Of a stretch of 64,000 nt of DNA, positions 38,890 through 49,673 are shown piece by piece (position 1 is the stretch's first letter; every line of letters starts with the position of its first letter). The notes under the pieces are model-generated. The model had not been told where the DNA came from. It did not search any database and worked only from the letters and a program-made list of their open reading frames with translations. The position numbers and the translations under genes are program-made. Source of the DNA: Anolis sagrei (lineage: Eukaryota; Chordata; Lepidosauria; Squamata; Anolidae); contig NC_090034.1 in NCBI RefSeq assembly GCF_037176765.1, positions 91,039,000-91,102,999 on the forward strand. Reading direction: 5' to 3'.

Positions 38890-40980
38890 TGATGCTGTGA
38901 TAATCTCACGCTCCAGGGCAGGTCTAAATTACCTATTAAGGAAATTCCTGAACTACTGTTTCCAGAACGAACTAAAAATCAAGTATGTGAAATCTAAAGT
39001 TCTGGTATTTGAAAAAGGATTTTCCCTCTGCCACTGGTCTCTTGATGGGCATACCCTAGAACAGGTCAGAAGTTTCCACCATCTGGGGCTCCGTTTTCAC
39101 CACAGACTGTGCTGGTCTACTCATATTGCTTTCATTACCCTCAAGGTTCAAGCAAGCAGTTCTGCTATTTTGCGTTTTACTGTTACTGAAGGTGGGGGGG
39201 GGGGGGGGGAGCTCATTCTTTCGGCAACTAAAGTCTTCAATGCTAAGATAGCTTCCGAGCTGCTGTATGTTTCCAGCATTTGGATTGGGCAGCCTAACAT
39301 CAAAAATAAACCAACAGTAAACACAGTTTTTAAGGGCCCCTTTCCAGCTCCCCAGATGTCTGCGTCTTATTACTTGAATACAGAGAAGCACCCCTATCAA
39401 TAAGAGCCTGGTGAGGGGCACATAAATATTGGATCAAGATTAGACTTTTTAGTTTGGGGTCAGGTTTGATGCACCACTTAGCTCAGGATAAGTACATAAG
39501 CAGTTGGTTTAAGCTCAATTCTAAATGTGGAGAAGTAGAGGGAACCTTCTACCACATGTAAAAAAACAAAAAGTTTTTTGAATGAAATACAGGAAAATTT
39601 ACAAAAAAATATTAAAAGTTAACATACCACTCAAACCAGAAATATTTTTATTGGGAATAACTGAACAAAAAACGGATAATAACATAGATAAACTCCTTTT
39701 CTCATCAACAACCACTGCTAGAATATGCTACATGAGATTATGGAGAAAAGGTGAATTACCTAAAATTGAAGATTGGAATAAAAAGATTATGGACATAAGA
39801 AACATGGATAGAATAACCTATTTATTACAAAAATATAAAGGGAAAATAGAGAAAGAGACAGATTGGACTTTGATAACAGAACACTTAAAGCAAAAATAAA
39901 AATAGGATAAATGGAAAAATAGGAATTTCTTACACACCAAACAGGAGAAGAAAGGGGAAAGAAGAAAAGAAGAACCAGAAAGACTGTAATGAGAGAAAAG
40001 GAAGAATCCCTTCTCGAAGTAGCTCAGAAAGAGGACTGAAGACTTCACCACTTTCCCTCTCTCACTCCTCTCACATATATATAATTCTCTCTTTTTCCCT
40101 ATTTTTTCATTTCCCTTCCTTTCTCGCTACCTTGTTTTTCTTCTTCTTTTTTTCTTACTTTTTCTTTTCTCTTTTCTTCTTCTCTCTCTCTATTGGATTT
40201 TAAAGTCTCTCTTTTAACAATATGTACAATGAAAATACCTAATAAAGATTATTTTTTAAAAAAGAGATCAATTCTAAGAAAGCTTCCTCCATTGGCCTTT
40301 CCGCATCCCTCCTAACTCATCTGGGTTTTGACATGCCACTCACATCAATCAAACAGAGACTGTGGGACATTGCCTTTTGTGAGCTGCACTCTCGCTCTTA
40401 TGTATCTTGCTCTCCTAGTGCCCTGTCCATATATTATGTTGGGCCTTTTCATACAGCAAACTATCTAAAGAACTTGATAGTAGCCAAATACTGCTGCCTA
40501 TTTTCCAAAGCAAGGTGCAATGTGCTCCCATTGGAATTGCTGCATGGGAGATTTGCAAGTACCCCCTATAATGAAAGACTCTGCCCATGTAACAAACAGG
40601 AAGTAGAGTGCATCTATCACATTCTACTGTCATGCAGTTTCTATGAACAGGCCCGAGCAGACATAATCAACCCCCTACTAAGGAATTTACCAACAAGTTC
40701 AGTGAAATTTTATGTGAAGTTTCTACTTAGTAACAACCTTCCCCACATGACCTTGGCGGTTGCCAAGTTTTTTTCTGAGGTAGCCAGAATTAGACATTTC
40801 CCAATTTTAGACACAGGCTGAAACACACCGACACTTCTTGTACTCTTTTACCTATGTTTTAGCCAACATGTATTTTAAGCAGTTTTTACTGTTTGCAAAT
40901 TTTATCCAACTGGATGTTCTTAATCCCATTACTTGTATAACTTGTATGCTACTGTAACAAAGGTCTTTGGACCATAATAA
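38890..40980 (+). mobile_element. Non-LTR retrotransposon (unassigned clade), interrupted by L1
   Basis: The left part (38897-39190) encodes LLRKFLNYCFQNELKIKYVK and SLDGHTLEQVRSFHHLGLRF, the region after the YADD block of a reverse transcriptase. The right part (40333-40821) encodes LPLELLHGRFASTPYNERL and CPCNKQEVECIYHILLSC, a Cys/His knuckle, to the stop at 40821. The 3' end is ccataataaaatgtatgtg. A 16-base G run (39194-39209) disturbs the first frame and an L1 (39525-40267) splits the element. Similar in type to the fragment at 11245. Confidence 0.65.
39525..40267 (+). mobile_element. L1 LINE, 5'-truncated
   Basis: Encodes the L1 ORF2 end: EVEGTFYHM, KILKVNIPLKPEIFLLGI, TTTARICYMRLWRKGELPK and IEDWNKKIMDI. 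A pyrimidine/purine-rich 3' region and aataaagattattttttaaa follow. The 10-bp duplication TCAATTCTAA (39515-39524, 40268-40277) marks its insertion into the older LINE. Confidence 0.85.
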
Positions 40981-41664
40981 AATGTATGTGTGAGAGTGGG
41001 ACTAATTTTTCCTTCAATAACTTGATTCGCAAACTATAAGTATGCATACACACATGGAACTGTACCACAAAAGTTCTGGTCAGTTTTCTCCCAGAAGTCA
41101 CATCAGATGTATTTAAATACTTGCTTGGTGAACTTCTCCAAACAATTACAACTTTTGAAGGAATTGAGTTCCCAAACTCTGTGTGCTATCTCTCCATTTT
41201 AGCCATTTACTCTGGGAATAAACTTCTCTGCAATTTCAATTAGATGAAATGGAGGAGGGATGTTTATAGTGCCTAAACCTCTTCCTAAACAAATAGTTCA
41301 GGAAAAGGCTGGGCTTACAGGATACACAGCTCTTTGAATCATGAGCACTTAAGAGCCATTGAGTCACTACCAATAGTCTCAGAAGTAAGTAAACGGCATG
41401 TCCCACCCTTCACTCCCCACTAAGTGGTCATAGGTATCTAATACAACAATGGAGACAATATCCCCTATGCTGATGATTGTTCCAGGAATTCAGTTAGCAT
41501 TTCCCTTCTCATGGCTTAACAACACCTCTACTTTCAATTGATCTGCCCCTTAATTGGCAACTTTATAGATTAATATATTTAGAAGAGACCACAATGCCCA
41601 TCCAGTCCAACTCTCATATCATACAACATCTTTGCATGTTCTACAGCTCTGGGAAGATAGTTTA
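40981..41664. other. Unassigned DNA with a CR1 scrap
   Basis: 41579-41625 (agaagagaccacaatgccca, tccagtccaactctc) is a minus-strand CR1 3' end. The rest is unrecognised. Confidence 0.4.
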
Positions 41665-41932
41665 TTGTGTCAAGAGCAACTTGCAAAACTGCAAGTCACT
41701 TCAATCATGAGAGAATTAGCCATCTGCAAGGATGTTGCCCAGGGGATGATGCCCCGGATATTTTGATGTTTTATCATCCTTGTGGGAGGCTTCTCTCATG
41801 TCCCCGCATGGGGAGTTGGAGCTGACAGAGGGAGCTCATCCATGCTCTCCCCAGATTCAAATCTCCAACCTGTTGGTCTTCAGTTCTGCAGGCTCAAGGG
41901 TTTAACCCGTTGTGTTACCAGGGTCTCCTGGG
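41665..41932 (-). repeat. tRNA-derived SINE, type B
   Basis: agagcaacttgcaaaactgc, atcatccttgtgggaggctt, gctgacagagggagctcatc and ttaacccgttgtgttaccag on the plus strand. Full length. Confidence 0.9.
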
Positions 41933-42342
41933 AAGAAAGTGAAATTCTCTGAGATATTTATCTTCCTTTACTATAAATTAAAATGATGAAACTTTGCATC
42001 ACTTTGGAAATGTGTGCATTTGTCTCTGTCTTTCAGAATAAGTTTCAAGAGCAACTTGATGGTTGTAGGTGTAGAGTCAGGTTCATCCCAAGACAAATAA
42101 ACAAGATGATGTCTGCTCCCTTTCCATATCAGCCCTTGAATCTTTCTGCAGCAGTACATATAGGGCAGAGTTTTCCACTGTTTAGTGCAAGGGTAATTCA
42201 ACTGTCACAAGTTAAGGGGCTACACTACCAATCATGTCTTGTTTTGTTATTTTACTATGCAAATTTACCATGTTATTTTTTTTTACCATATTTATATACT
42301 GCCTCTCTCAGCCCAAATTGCATCTAACATCTATCACCTAGG

Positions 42343-42392
42343 CCTGGGTAACAACAGAAAAATTTGTTTCTAAACAAATTTGTTTCTATACC
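42343..42392 (+). mobile_element. Fragment of the 49674-type hAT element
   Basis: taggcctgggtaacaacaga and aaatttgtttctaaa repeat the left end of the element at 49674-50191. The rest is absent. Confidence 0.6.
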
Positions 42393-42501
42393 ATCTGTCA
42401 TTGGTATAGTTTGTTGCTTCCATAATTTTGCATATACAGTTCTTGTTGCTGTTGTCATACAGAGGAAGATTCTTTCTTTGTGTTTTGGTATTTGCTTGCC
42501 T

Positions 42502-42648
42502 AAGGTTTCCCCTTGACATTAAGTCTAGTTGGGAGGGTGGTGCTCATCTCCATTTCTAAACCGAAGAGCCGTGTTGTCTGTAGATGCCACCAAGGTCATG
42601 TGCCCGGTATGACTGCATGGAGCACCGTTAACTTCCTGCCAGAGCTTG
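42502..42648 (-). repeat. tRNA-derived SINE, type A, 5'-truncated
   Basis: taaggtttccccttgacatt, gtggtgctcatctccatttc and gactgcatggagcaccgtta on the plus strand are the 3' half of type A inverted. Confidence 0.8.
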
Positions 42649-43194
42649 TCGAATTGTCTTAATAAAAAGGTTTCTGGTTTCAGTGACTTAGCATGAGCTT
42701 TAAAGCAGCTATCTAGGCATCTTGTGTACTGTAAAGCCTGCAGTGGATTAACTGTTCCACTGACATGGTCGTCTCCACCTGCCAAGTTCTTCTCCAAGAT
42801 ACTTGGTTCCATTCTCCCTCTGGTTTGTGTGTGAGCTGCACTGAAGATCCTCATCTGACCACAGAGCTGAATTTTGAATTTCTGAAGCTCAGGTGTCTTT
42901 TGAGAAAAGAGTAGAAGGGAAAAGCAGGCGGAAGAAAAGGAGCCAAAATTATTAGCAAACAGATGTGCAAAGGCAGCACAGTTTTTAATCTTTTGATGAA
43001 GACAGGAGCTCCTCTCATCTTAAGACAACCTCTCAAGGATTCTCCAAGCCCCATTAGTGATGTCTTCCATCCAGCATGAGACAGAAGCATGATATATGCC
43101 CTCCTTCCCTCTCTCCTCTCTCTTGTCGGATTTATTGCATTTTTTTTGTAAACACAAATGTATTGAACTGCTGTGTTTCCAAAAAGGAGAGGCT
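42649..43194. other. Unassigned DNA
   Basis: Possibly further diverged L2 sequence, because it adjoins the fragment at 43195. Nothing definite. Confidence 0.25.
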
Positions 43195-43320
43195 GGTTGG
43201 TCAAGAAGATGTAGGAGTTGATATAGTTTGCAAGGTAGCATGGACCTAAGCCATATAAAGCTTTATAGACAATTACCTGCATTTTGAATAGTATGAAGAA
43301 AAAGACTGGCACAAAGTGGA
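43195..43320 (-). mobile_element. Old L2-type LINE fragment
   Basis: The minus strand gives MQVIVYKALYGLGPCYLANYI, which aligns with FKVLVLAYKALNGSGPKYLSDRI in the intact L2 protein. Strongly diverged. Confidence 0.55.
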
Positions 43321-43899
43321 TCTATTGTAATGGCACATTATATGGTCCCTGAACCCTGCTCTCCCCAGCATTGCAACAAAGTTAAAATAATAGATAGAAC
43401 TTTCAAATTGTAAGCATAGAAATAAACATAAACACATAAAAACTTCAACAACATAAGATGTAAAAACATTTCCCCTCCAACATAAATAGGAAAAAGTGAT
43501 TGTGAGCTCATTAAGGATTCACAACATCGATCAATGCTGTTCTGCTAACATTCCCATTACTAGAAGAAATTATCTTAGGGTGAATTATTTCCAAAGAATT
43601 CTCTGAGTACTTGTATATTTATAGCATTCTAAGTAAATGGACAGTATTTGGTTGCAATCCTAGGATTTTGCAATAGCGTCTTGTTTGTTGCTTTTTTTAA
43701 ATCGCTGCATTATTCCTGGAAGTGGCCAAGGAATGCATCAATACCATAGCCTGAGTCTAACCTGAATTTCATAACACTTCAAGTCACCTCTTCTTCCTCC
43801 TTCCTGATTCACTTTCACTTGTTTGTATCAGATTGAGACATGATTTTGAGACTTTCTTAACCAGAGCCAGTTTTATTTGGTAGAGATTATAGGAAATTT
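43321..43899. other. Unassigned DNA
   Basis: AT-rich with no recognised feature. Confidence 0.25.
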
Positions 43900-44510
43900 G
43901 AAGGAATGATAATCCAAAGAGAGAGTAAAGAAGACAATGAAAAAGACAAAAATACAATAAGTGCTATTTATAAATTATTACTGGAAGAACAACAGAAACA
44001 AGACCATCTTATAGAACTATGGGAACTAGACTAAGGAAACATTTTGAACATTCAAGAATGGAAAACAATATGGAACATGTGTATTTAAAAATATGTCTAT
44101 AAGAATTAAGGAAAATTATTATAAAATAATCTGGAGGTGGTATTTAACTCCAGTTAGACTAAATCAGATAGATAAATACTCAAATCAATGTTGGAGAGGT
44201 TGCCAGGAAGTGGGTTCATACATTCATATGTGGTGGTCCTGCAAATTTATTTTTTTTAAAAATTGGGGAACAGTATTTAAAGAAATAAGAGCAGTAATAA
44301 AAATAGTTTAAAATGTACCAGAAATCACATATACGATATACTATTACAAGAAGAAAAATAATTGAAATCTAGTTTATTAACGGCAGCAAGAGCGATAGTT
44401 GCAAGAATCTACCTTATAGACTTCCTTGAGTTCACTGGAGTAAGATAGAATATAAATGTAAGTATTAAGAAGTACAAGATATTTAAGGGGATTTAATTTT
44501 AAGTACATGC
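43900..44510 (+). mobile_element. L1 LINE fragment
   Basis: A 72-codon frame (44093-44311) reads MSIRIKENYYKIIWRWYLTP, then CWRGCQEVGSYIHMWWSCKF, the L1 ORF2 C-terminal region (RIKENYYKVxYRWYLTPVK...CWKCxExGTFxHMWWxC). The sequence upstream to about 43900 fits the preceding L1 region in a broken frame. Confidence 0.8.
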
Positions 44511-45082
44511 GTATAGATCTATGTTGCCTCTGTGAAGAAGAGTGGGCTTCTTTGAAATAGAAGGGAAGTCATATCAAGCATATGACACACAGAAATTTAT
44601 CTGTTAGAGTACACTCATAAAAACACACAATAATTTTCTCCATGGAAAATCCAAATACCCTTATCATAATCCTCTAAGGAAAGATTGCATTTGTTTTTGC
44701 TTTGAAAATAATTATCACAACATTTGGGGAAGAGGCCAGCAATTCCACTAAAGGCCACAAACTATGTAAACGGTTGTCTGTGTGTATTGGGCCAAAGATG
44801 AAAGCCCCTCTGACGTGGGGACTCTTAATGTCCGGGTCAATGACTTCTGCAGAAGATACACTGATGAGTGAGAACAACAGTGCTAGCTCAAATGTGGAGT
44901 GGGAGGGTATGAGAGATTTTTTTTTCTTTTCCATTGAAAGAGACACAGAATAACCTTAAGAATGCATGTTTCAAGCTGCTTTGCATCTGTCATAAACATA
45001 AGATAAGGGATGCTAATGTGATAAGGTACTTACAACAATCCTTTATTCCCTTGATACAAAAGCCAGATCCAAAGGACTCTCA
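44511..45082. other. Unassigned DNA
   Basis: Contains an open frame on each strand between 44674 and 44953 without a domain. No repeat named. Confidence 0.25.
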
Positions 45083-45491
45083 CGGCCCTTCCACACAAGC
45101 CCAAACCTGGAAGGAACTATTTTTTTAAAACCCAGCTCCTCCTGGGCTTTTGTCTCCATACCCTCTCACAACCCTGGGCTTTCCCTTGTGGGGTGGCTAG
45201 ATGGTTGATCTGGGATGACACCCAGACCTCCTCCAGCCTTCAAATTTCCCCTCCAAACTTATCCAAGGGGCCTGCTGGCAGTGCAGGCCCCCATAGGGAG
45301 TACTCCTGATTTGTGAAAATGACACATCTGGAGGGACCTTAAGGTCCAGATCTTTGCAGGTGTTGAATTAATCCAGAGTTAACTGGAAAATTCCAGTTTA
45401 CTCCAAGTTAATCTGGGTTAACCTAAGGTGTTTGGACACCTCAGGTTAAGGTATGATGGGTCATGGGTTTTGGGCCTGTGTGGAAGGGTCC
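45083..45491. mobile_element. Harbinger-like non-autonomous element
   Basis: Ends cggcccttccacacaagccc and (inverted) ggcctgtgtggaagggtcc, flanked by TCA at 45080-45082 and 45492-45494. The interior has paired arms (gttaatctgggttaacc, ttccagtttactccaag). No coding region. Confidence 0.72.
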
Positions 45492-45629
45492 TCAGCTCCA
45501 CTCCTCCACCCCTGCTCAGTGTGCTTTTACTATTTCTCCTCCCCCCCACCACATTTATCTCTTTCATTTCTCTTCTTCCACCACACCCTTCACTCCTCCC
45601 TTCTAATTAACCATCAGCACACACTTCAT

Positions 45630-46210
45630 CTGTCAGGTTTTACAATGTATTGTAATGTAATATCGCTGAGTCATGCACTGCTAATGGGCTTCTATTGGAA
45701 ATGCTGAGTCGTGCATTAACTATATATAGAACATTATTTGGGGAATGTGTTCTGGCCTAGTCCAGGTGATTGTGAATGATGTAATCCTGGGTTTGAGTTG
45801 AGTCAATGAGTTGGGAACCAATCAGTGATTGCTATGTGTAAATGAATTGTATATAAGGAAGTCATGTACAGTGTATATTTCTCCTTGTGCTGTGATGTTG
45901 TTCATCGAAGGCTATATGTAATTAAAAGAACCTGTCTGCTAAGACAAGATATAACTGTATGCTGTGGTAAGTTTGTAATATCATCTAGACTGGGGGAAAG
46001 ACAATGGTAAAACTGACAATGGCTGGGCATGTGCTCAAGTGTCTGTAAAAGGTTCCAGAGTGACTACAGGCTGTGGAAGCAGTTGACTGAAAATACTGTG
46101 CAGGAAGAAGCTACTGGAAAGCGCTGAAGTTGTGCAACTGATCTGCTGCTGAATTGTGAAGTTAATCTCTCTTAAAGGAACATACTCCTTCCAATTACTG
46201 GATGTGACCT
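45630..46210 (+). mobile_element. Possible LTR fossil
   Basis: The order of signals is LTR-like: a CCAAT-type gaaccaatcagtgattg, then TATA (gtatataagg at about 45850), then about 70 bp later attaaa in tgtaattaaaagaacctg. The ends were not fixed and there is no adjoining internal region. An alternative is an unrelated host promoter-like sequence. Confidence 0.3.
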
Positions 46211-46369
46211 TCCACACTCTCCCACTTATAGAAGGTGAGTGGGCCAAATGCTTTTGGGGAGCATCTTTTCATTGTTGCTGCTGTCCATTACTTCTTTTTA
46301 TTGACCAAATTATAATAATCCTAATTAGCCACAAATAGCATAGCCATTAGGGATTATGGGAGCTGACTC

Positions 46370-46505
46370 TAAGATGAACCCATCACAGGATTTTCTGGGG
46401 CTGATAATATGTGACTTCCCAGAGTCGCCCAGTGGGTTTTCATGGTCAAACAGGGGTTCAAATTCTGGTCTCCAGAGCTGTAGTCCAACACCCCAACCAT
46501 GCTGG
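46370..46505 (-). repeat. tRNA-derived SINE head (BovB-tailed type), diverged
   Basis: The plus strand cagtgggttttcatggtcaa, caggggttcaaattctggtc and agtccaacaccccaaccat is the inverse of the SINE head seen at 48754 and 62981. Confidence 0.55.
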
Positions 46506-47208
46506 TGTTACTGACTATACTTTCAGAAATAAGACTGTATAATTTTCAGGCATGCTTTGCCCTATAACCAAACAAAAAGCCCCCCAAACATATGAAAACA
46601 CACATAAATTCCCATCCTCATTCCCACAAGCATTCCAGAATCCATGCTAACTCCCCAGTTTTTCTGTATTCCTTCCCAAAATGGTGATACACATATATAT
46701 CATCACCTGTTGTGCTTTTGAGAGAGGAAACTGAGTTGTTGGTGGAGTGTGTCTCTGGCTCTTGAGTTGGTCGGAGGGGAAACATGGACTGTGCCCATCC
46801 TAAAGTTGTCCTCCTCTGCCTATAGCTGTTGAATGTCAACTCCCATAACTCTTCACTACTGGCTTTCACTGACTTTAGAAGACCCAAATATTTGTGAATA
46901 TTAAGCTCTTAAAGTCATGGGTCTGGTTGGACAAACTCATCAGTTTTGCTTTCTTTCATGGTCAACTTGGTTGCTTTGCTTCTCAAATTCATTCCAACCC
47001 ACATATGAAGAATTATGCAAATGCTGATAAAATCTTATCAAAAACCAGGAAACACAATAATCACCCAGCCCTGAATGAAATATTCAGGGGGGAAAAAACT
47101 TTGATAAATGTGTGGTTTTCAGTGGAAGAGTAAATACTGTATTTATAGGCATGCCACAGTTACTTTTGTCCAGCACTTTCAGACAACAGGAATGCAAATT
47201 ATAAGAAA
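46506..47208. other. Unassigned DNA
   Basis: No gene or named repeat. Confidence 0.25.
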
Positions 47209-47830
47209 CTAGCGGTCCCCTGCAGGCGTTGCTGTGGCCCAGGCTGGTAATCTGGAAAATAAAGTAATGAGAAAGTGTTGGTTTCTAATCTATGTAATGT
47301 CTTTCTGCATGTGGGCAGGCCCGTAGCCAGGATTTCGATTCGGGGGGGGGGGGGGGGCTGAGTTTTTTTCAGGGGGATTTCGGGGGGGGGGGGGGCTGAG
47401 TCTGAGTGAAAGAGGGTCTACCCTAGCAAACCTTTTGTATCATTACCCCAATACCCCCATGCATATGGGATATATTGAGTATGGTGAGCAGATCATGATA
47501 TGAATAAACATAACAGTTTAAATAATGCACCAGTAAGGCCTTTTCGTGAACCACCATGAGAATTTCGGGGGGGGGGGGTGAAGCCCCTCAAGCCCCCCCC
47601 CCCCCCCCCCCGCTACATGCCTGCTTGTGGGTAAACAGTATTTCTTGCTATTTCTTTGCCAGTGTTGATGTGGAGATTGTCTGGTTTGCCTACTCTGGAA
47701 CATGCAACATATCATTGCCCTTCTTTAAGGGTCCATTTCAAATCTAGGATACTATATCTCTGTGTGTGTAAATCATATCTATCTATCTATATCTATGGCT
47801 GGATGGCTCTTTGTCGAGAGGGCTTTGATT
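47209..47830 (+). repeat. Interspersed repeat, family D relative, split by a hAT
   Basis: Starts ctagcggtcccctgcaggcg, ttgctgtggcccaggct. It is interrupted at 47316-47623. The right part to about 47830 is less certain; it includes (ATCT)n at 47777-47800. Confidence 0.5.
47316..47623. mobile_element. hAT element with G/C-tract ends
   Basis: CAGGCCCGTAGCCAGGATTT to cgctacatgcctg with duplication CATGTGGG / CTTGTGGG (7 of 8). The interior matches 35210-35471 (gagggtctaccctagcaaac, atatgaataaacataacag). It has three G runs and one C run of about 20, including an extra duplicated left end (two ggggctgag blocks). Confidence 0.88.
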
Positions 47831-47875
47831 ACGTTTTCTTGCCCTGATGAAGAGAGTTGGATTGGATGGCCTTAA

Positions 47876-48292
47876 GTATTTTCTGTTGATCATGGGGGTT
47901 CTGTGTGGGAAGTTTGCCCCGATTCTGTCATTCGTGGGATTCAGAATCCTCTTTGATTATAGGTGAACTGTGAATCCCAGTGACTACAACTCCCAAATGC
48001 CAAGGTCTATTTTACCCAAACTCCATCTGTGATCATATTTGGGCGTATTGAGTGCTTGTGCCAAGTCTGGTCCAGATCCATCATTTTTTGAGTCCACAGT
48101 GCTCTCTGGATGTAGGTGAATAACAACTCCCAAACTCAAGGTCAATGCCCACCAAACCCAATATTTTCTGTTGGTCATGGGAGTTCTGTGTGCCAATTCA
48201 ATTCCATCATTGATGGAGTTCAGAATGCTCTTTGATTCTAGGTGAACTATAAATCCCAAGGACTACAACTCCCAAATGACAAAATCATAATT
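47876..48292 (-). mobile_element. SPIN-like hAT fragment (internal units)
   Basis: tattttctgttgatcatggg, cctctttgattataggtgaa and gactacaactcccaaatg are the internal units seen at 56224-56951. The terminal repeats are missing at both sides: it abuts a CR1-like ggattggatggcctt on the left and a family D-like phrase on the right. Confidence 0.65.
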
Positions 48293-48398
48293 TTTGAGTG
48301 ATGGTCACTCCTTGTGTTGTGAGACATTTTGTTGCCAAATTTGGTGTGATTTCGTTCATTTGTAGTTTTGTTTTTAAGGTACTCATTATGCACAGAGC

Positions 48399-48401
<3 letters not shown>

Positions 48402-48456
<55 letters not shown>
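48402..48456. repeat. (TA)n microsatellite, about 55 bp
   Basis: A perfect TA repeat. Ile-Tyr frames on both strands come from it. Confidence 0.97.
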
Positions 48457-48459
<3 letters not shown>

Positions 48460-48553
48460 GATAATTTCAAATGTGACCATAAGGGTCACTCTATTAGGCA
48501 TGACATTTTGCAGATGTTAAACATAAATAAATGAAACCATGGATACCAGTCCC

Positions 48554-48682
48554 ACACTGGTAGGTAACACTGCAAATTTTATTGCTGAGTTGAGAAGATG
48601 AGGCAAATTCCTCATTGTTTAAAAATGGACTCTGCCACTTTCTCAACTCAGCAATAAAATTTGCAGTTTTACCTACCAGTGT
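48554..48682. mobile_element. Hairpin MITE, about 129 bp
   Basis: The left arm acactggtaggtaacactgc, aaattttattgctgagttg and the right arm caactcagcaataaaattt, gcagttttacctaccagtgt are inverted over about 43 bp with one or two mismatches. A clear target duplication was not found, so the superfamily is open. Confidence 0.8.
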
Positions 48683-48753
48683 AATTTACCAAAATGACTA
48701 AAGCATCTTTGTGTATGCAATATGACCCATTGAAAATTAACTATCCAAATGTT

Positions 48754-48970
48754 AAGCCAGCATGGTAGAATAGTTTGATTGCTGGATCATGACTTTAGAG
48801 AGCAGGGTTCAAATGCCATGGAATCCCACAATTGACTTTATGCAAGTTGCACTGTCTCAGGGAAAGGCAAAAAAAAACTTTCTGAACAAAGCTTGCAAGA
48901 AAACCCCAGGATAGGATTGCCTTACGGTTGCCAGAGGTCAGAAATGACTTGAAAGCACACAACAACAACA
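48754..48970 (+). repeat. tRNA-derived SINE with BovB-like tail (Sauria-type)
   Basis: The head agccagcatggtagaatagt and B-box-like GGGTTCAAATGCC are followed by a body and a tail gaaatgacttgaaagcacac, aacaacaaca. The tail resembles the BovB 3' end, as reported for the Sauria SINE. Confidence 0.75.
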
Positions 48971-49294
48971 TCAATTAAAGTAGATCAATTGAACTTGTAG
49001 AGTTTACATCGCTGTGGACCTTCCAAGTTGCTGTTGATTAATTGGGTGTCTCTGTTTGGGAACAAACAGATTGAGGCCACACTCAGTGACAGTTTAATTC
49101 CATAATGATACGTGACATTAGCATAGTATTTTCAGGTGTTTAAATTGCTTCATGTGTATTATCTAGGTGTACAATGCCAAAGGTAGGGAAGCTCTTCCAG
49201 TGTGATGGCCAAAATTAATTTTCAGAGACGCTTTCAAGGGTTCATTCCAGCCATAGTAAAAGATAACAGGGCAGAACCTCTCTGTTAGCAAGTA
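48971..49294. other. Unassigned spacer
   Basis: Nothing recognised. Confidence 0.25.
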
Positions 49295-49610
49295 CAGTAG
49301 AGTCTCACTTAGCCAACATAAACCAGCTGGCAGAAAGTTGGATATTAAGGAGGGATTAAGGAAAAGCCTATTAAATGTCAAAATATATTATGATTTTACA
49401 AATTAAGCACCAGAACATCATGTTTTACAACAAATCAGCAGAAAAAACAATTTAATACACTGTAACATTATGTAGTAATTACTGTATTCACGAATTTAGC
49501 ACCAAAACATTGCAATGTATTGAAACAGCTGTGGATCTTGGTGGGAGGCAGACTGTGTTGGATAATACAAATGTTGGATGAGTGAAGGTTGGATAAGCGA
49601 AACTATACTG
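49295..49610 (-). mobile_element. pogo/Tigger-like non-autonomous element
   Basis: CAGTAGAGTCTCACTTAGCC at the left, gataagcgaaactatactg at the right, TA on both sides (49293-49294, 49611-49612). The interior is the inverse of 2853-3187. About 316 bp with no transposase. Confidence 0.8.
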
Positions 49611-49673
49611 TAAAGCCAAAGAAGGACATTCCGGCCTTTTAGAATGGAGTGGTTTTCCAGTGACAGTTGTTAT

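Noticed and set aside
45428-45707. Ser/Pro-rich frames of 60 and 84 codons
   Set aside because: Low-complexity CT-rich DNA beside a Harbinger-like end, with no homology.
48247-48534. Ile-Tyr-rich frames on both strands
   Set aside because: Translation of the (TA)n microsatellite.
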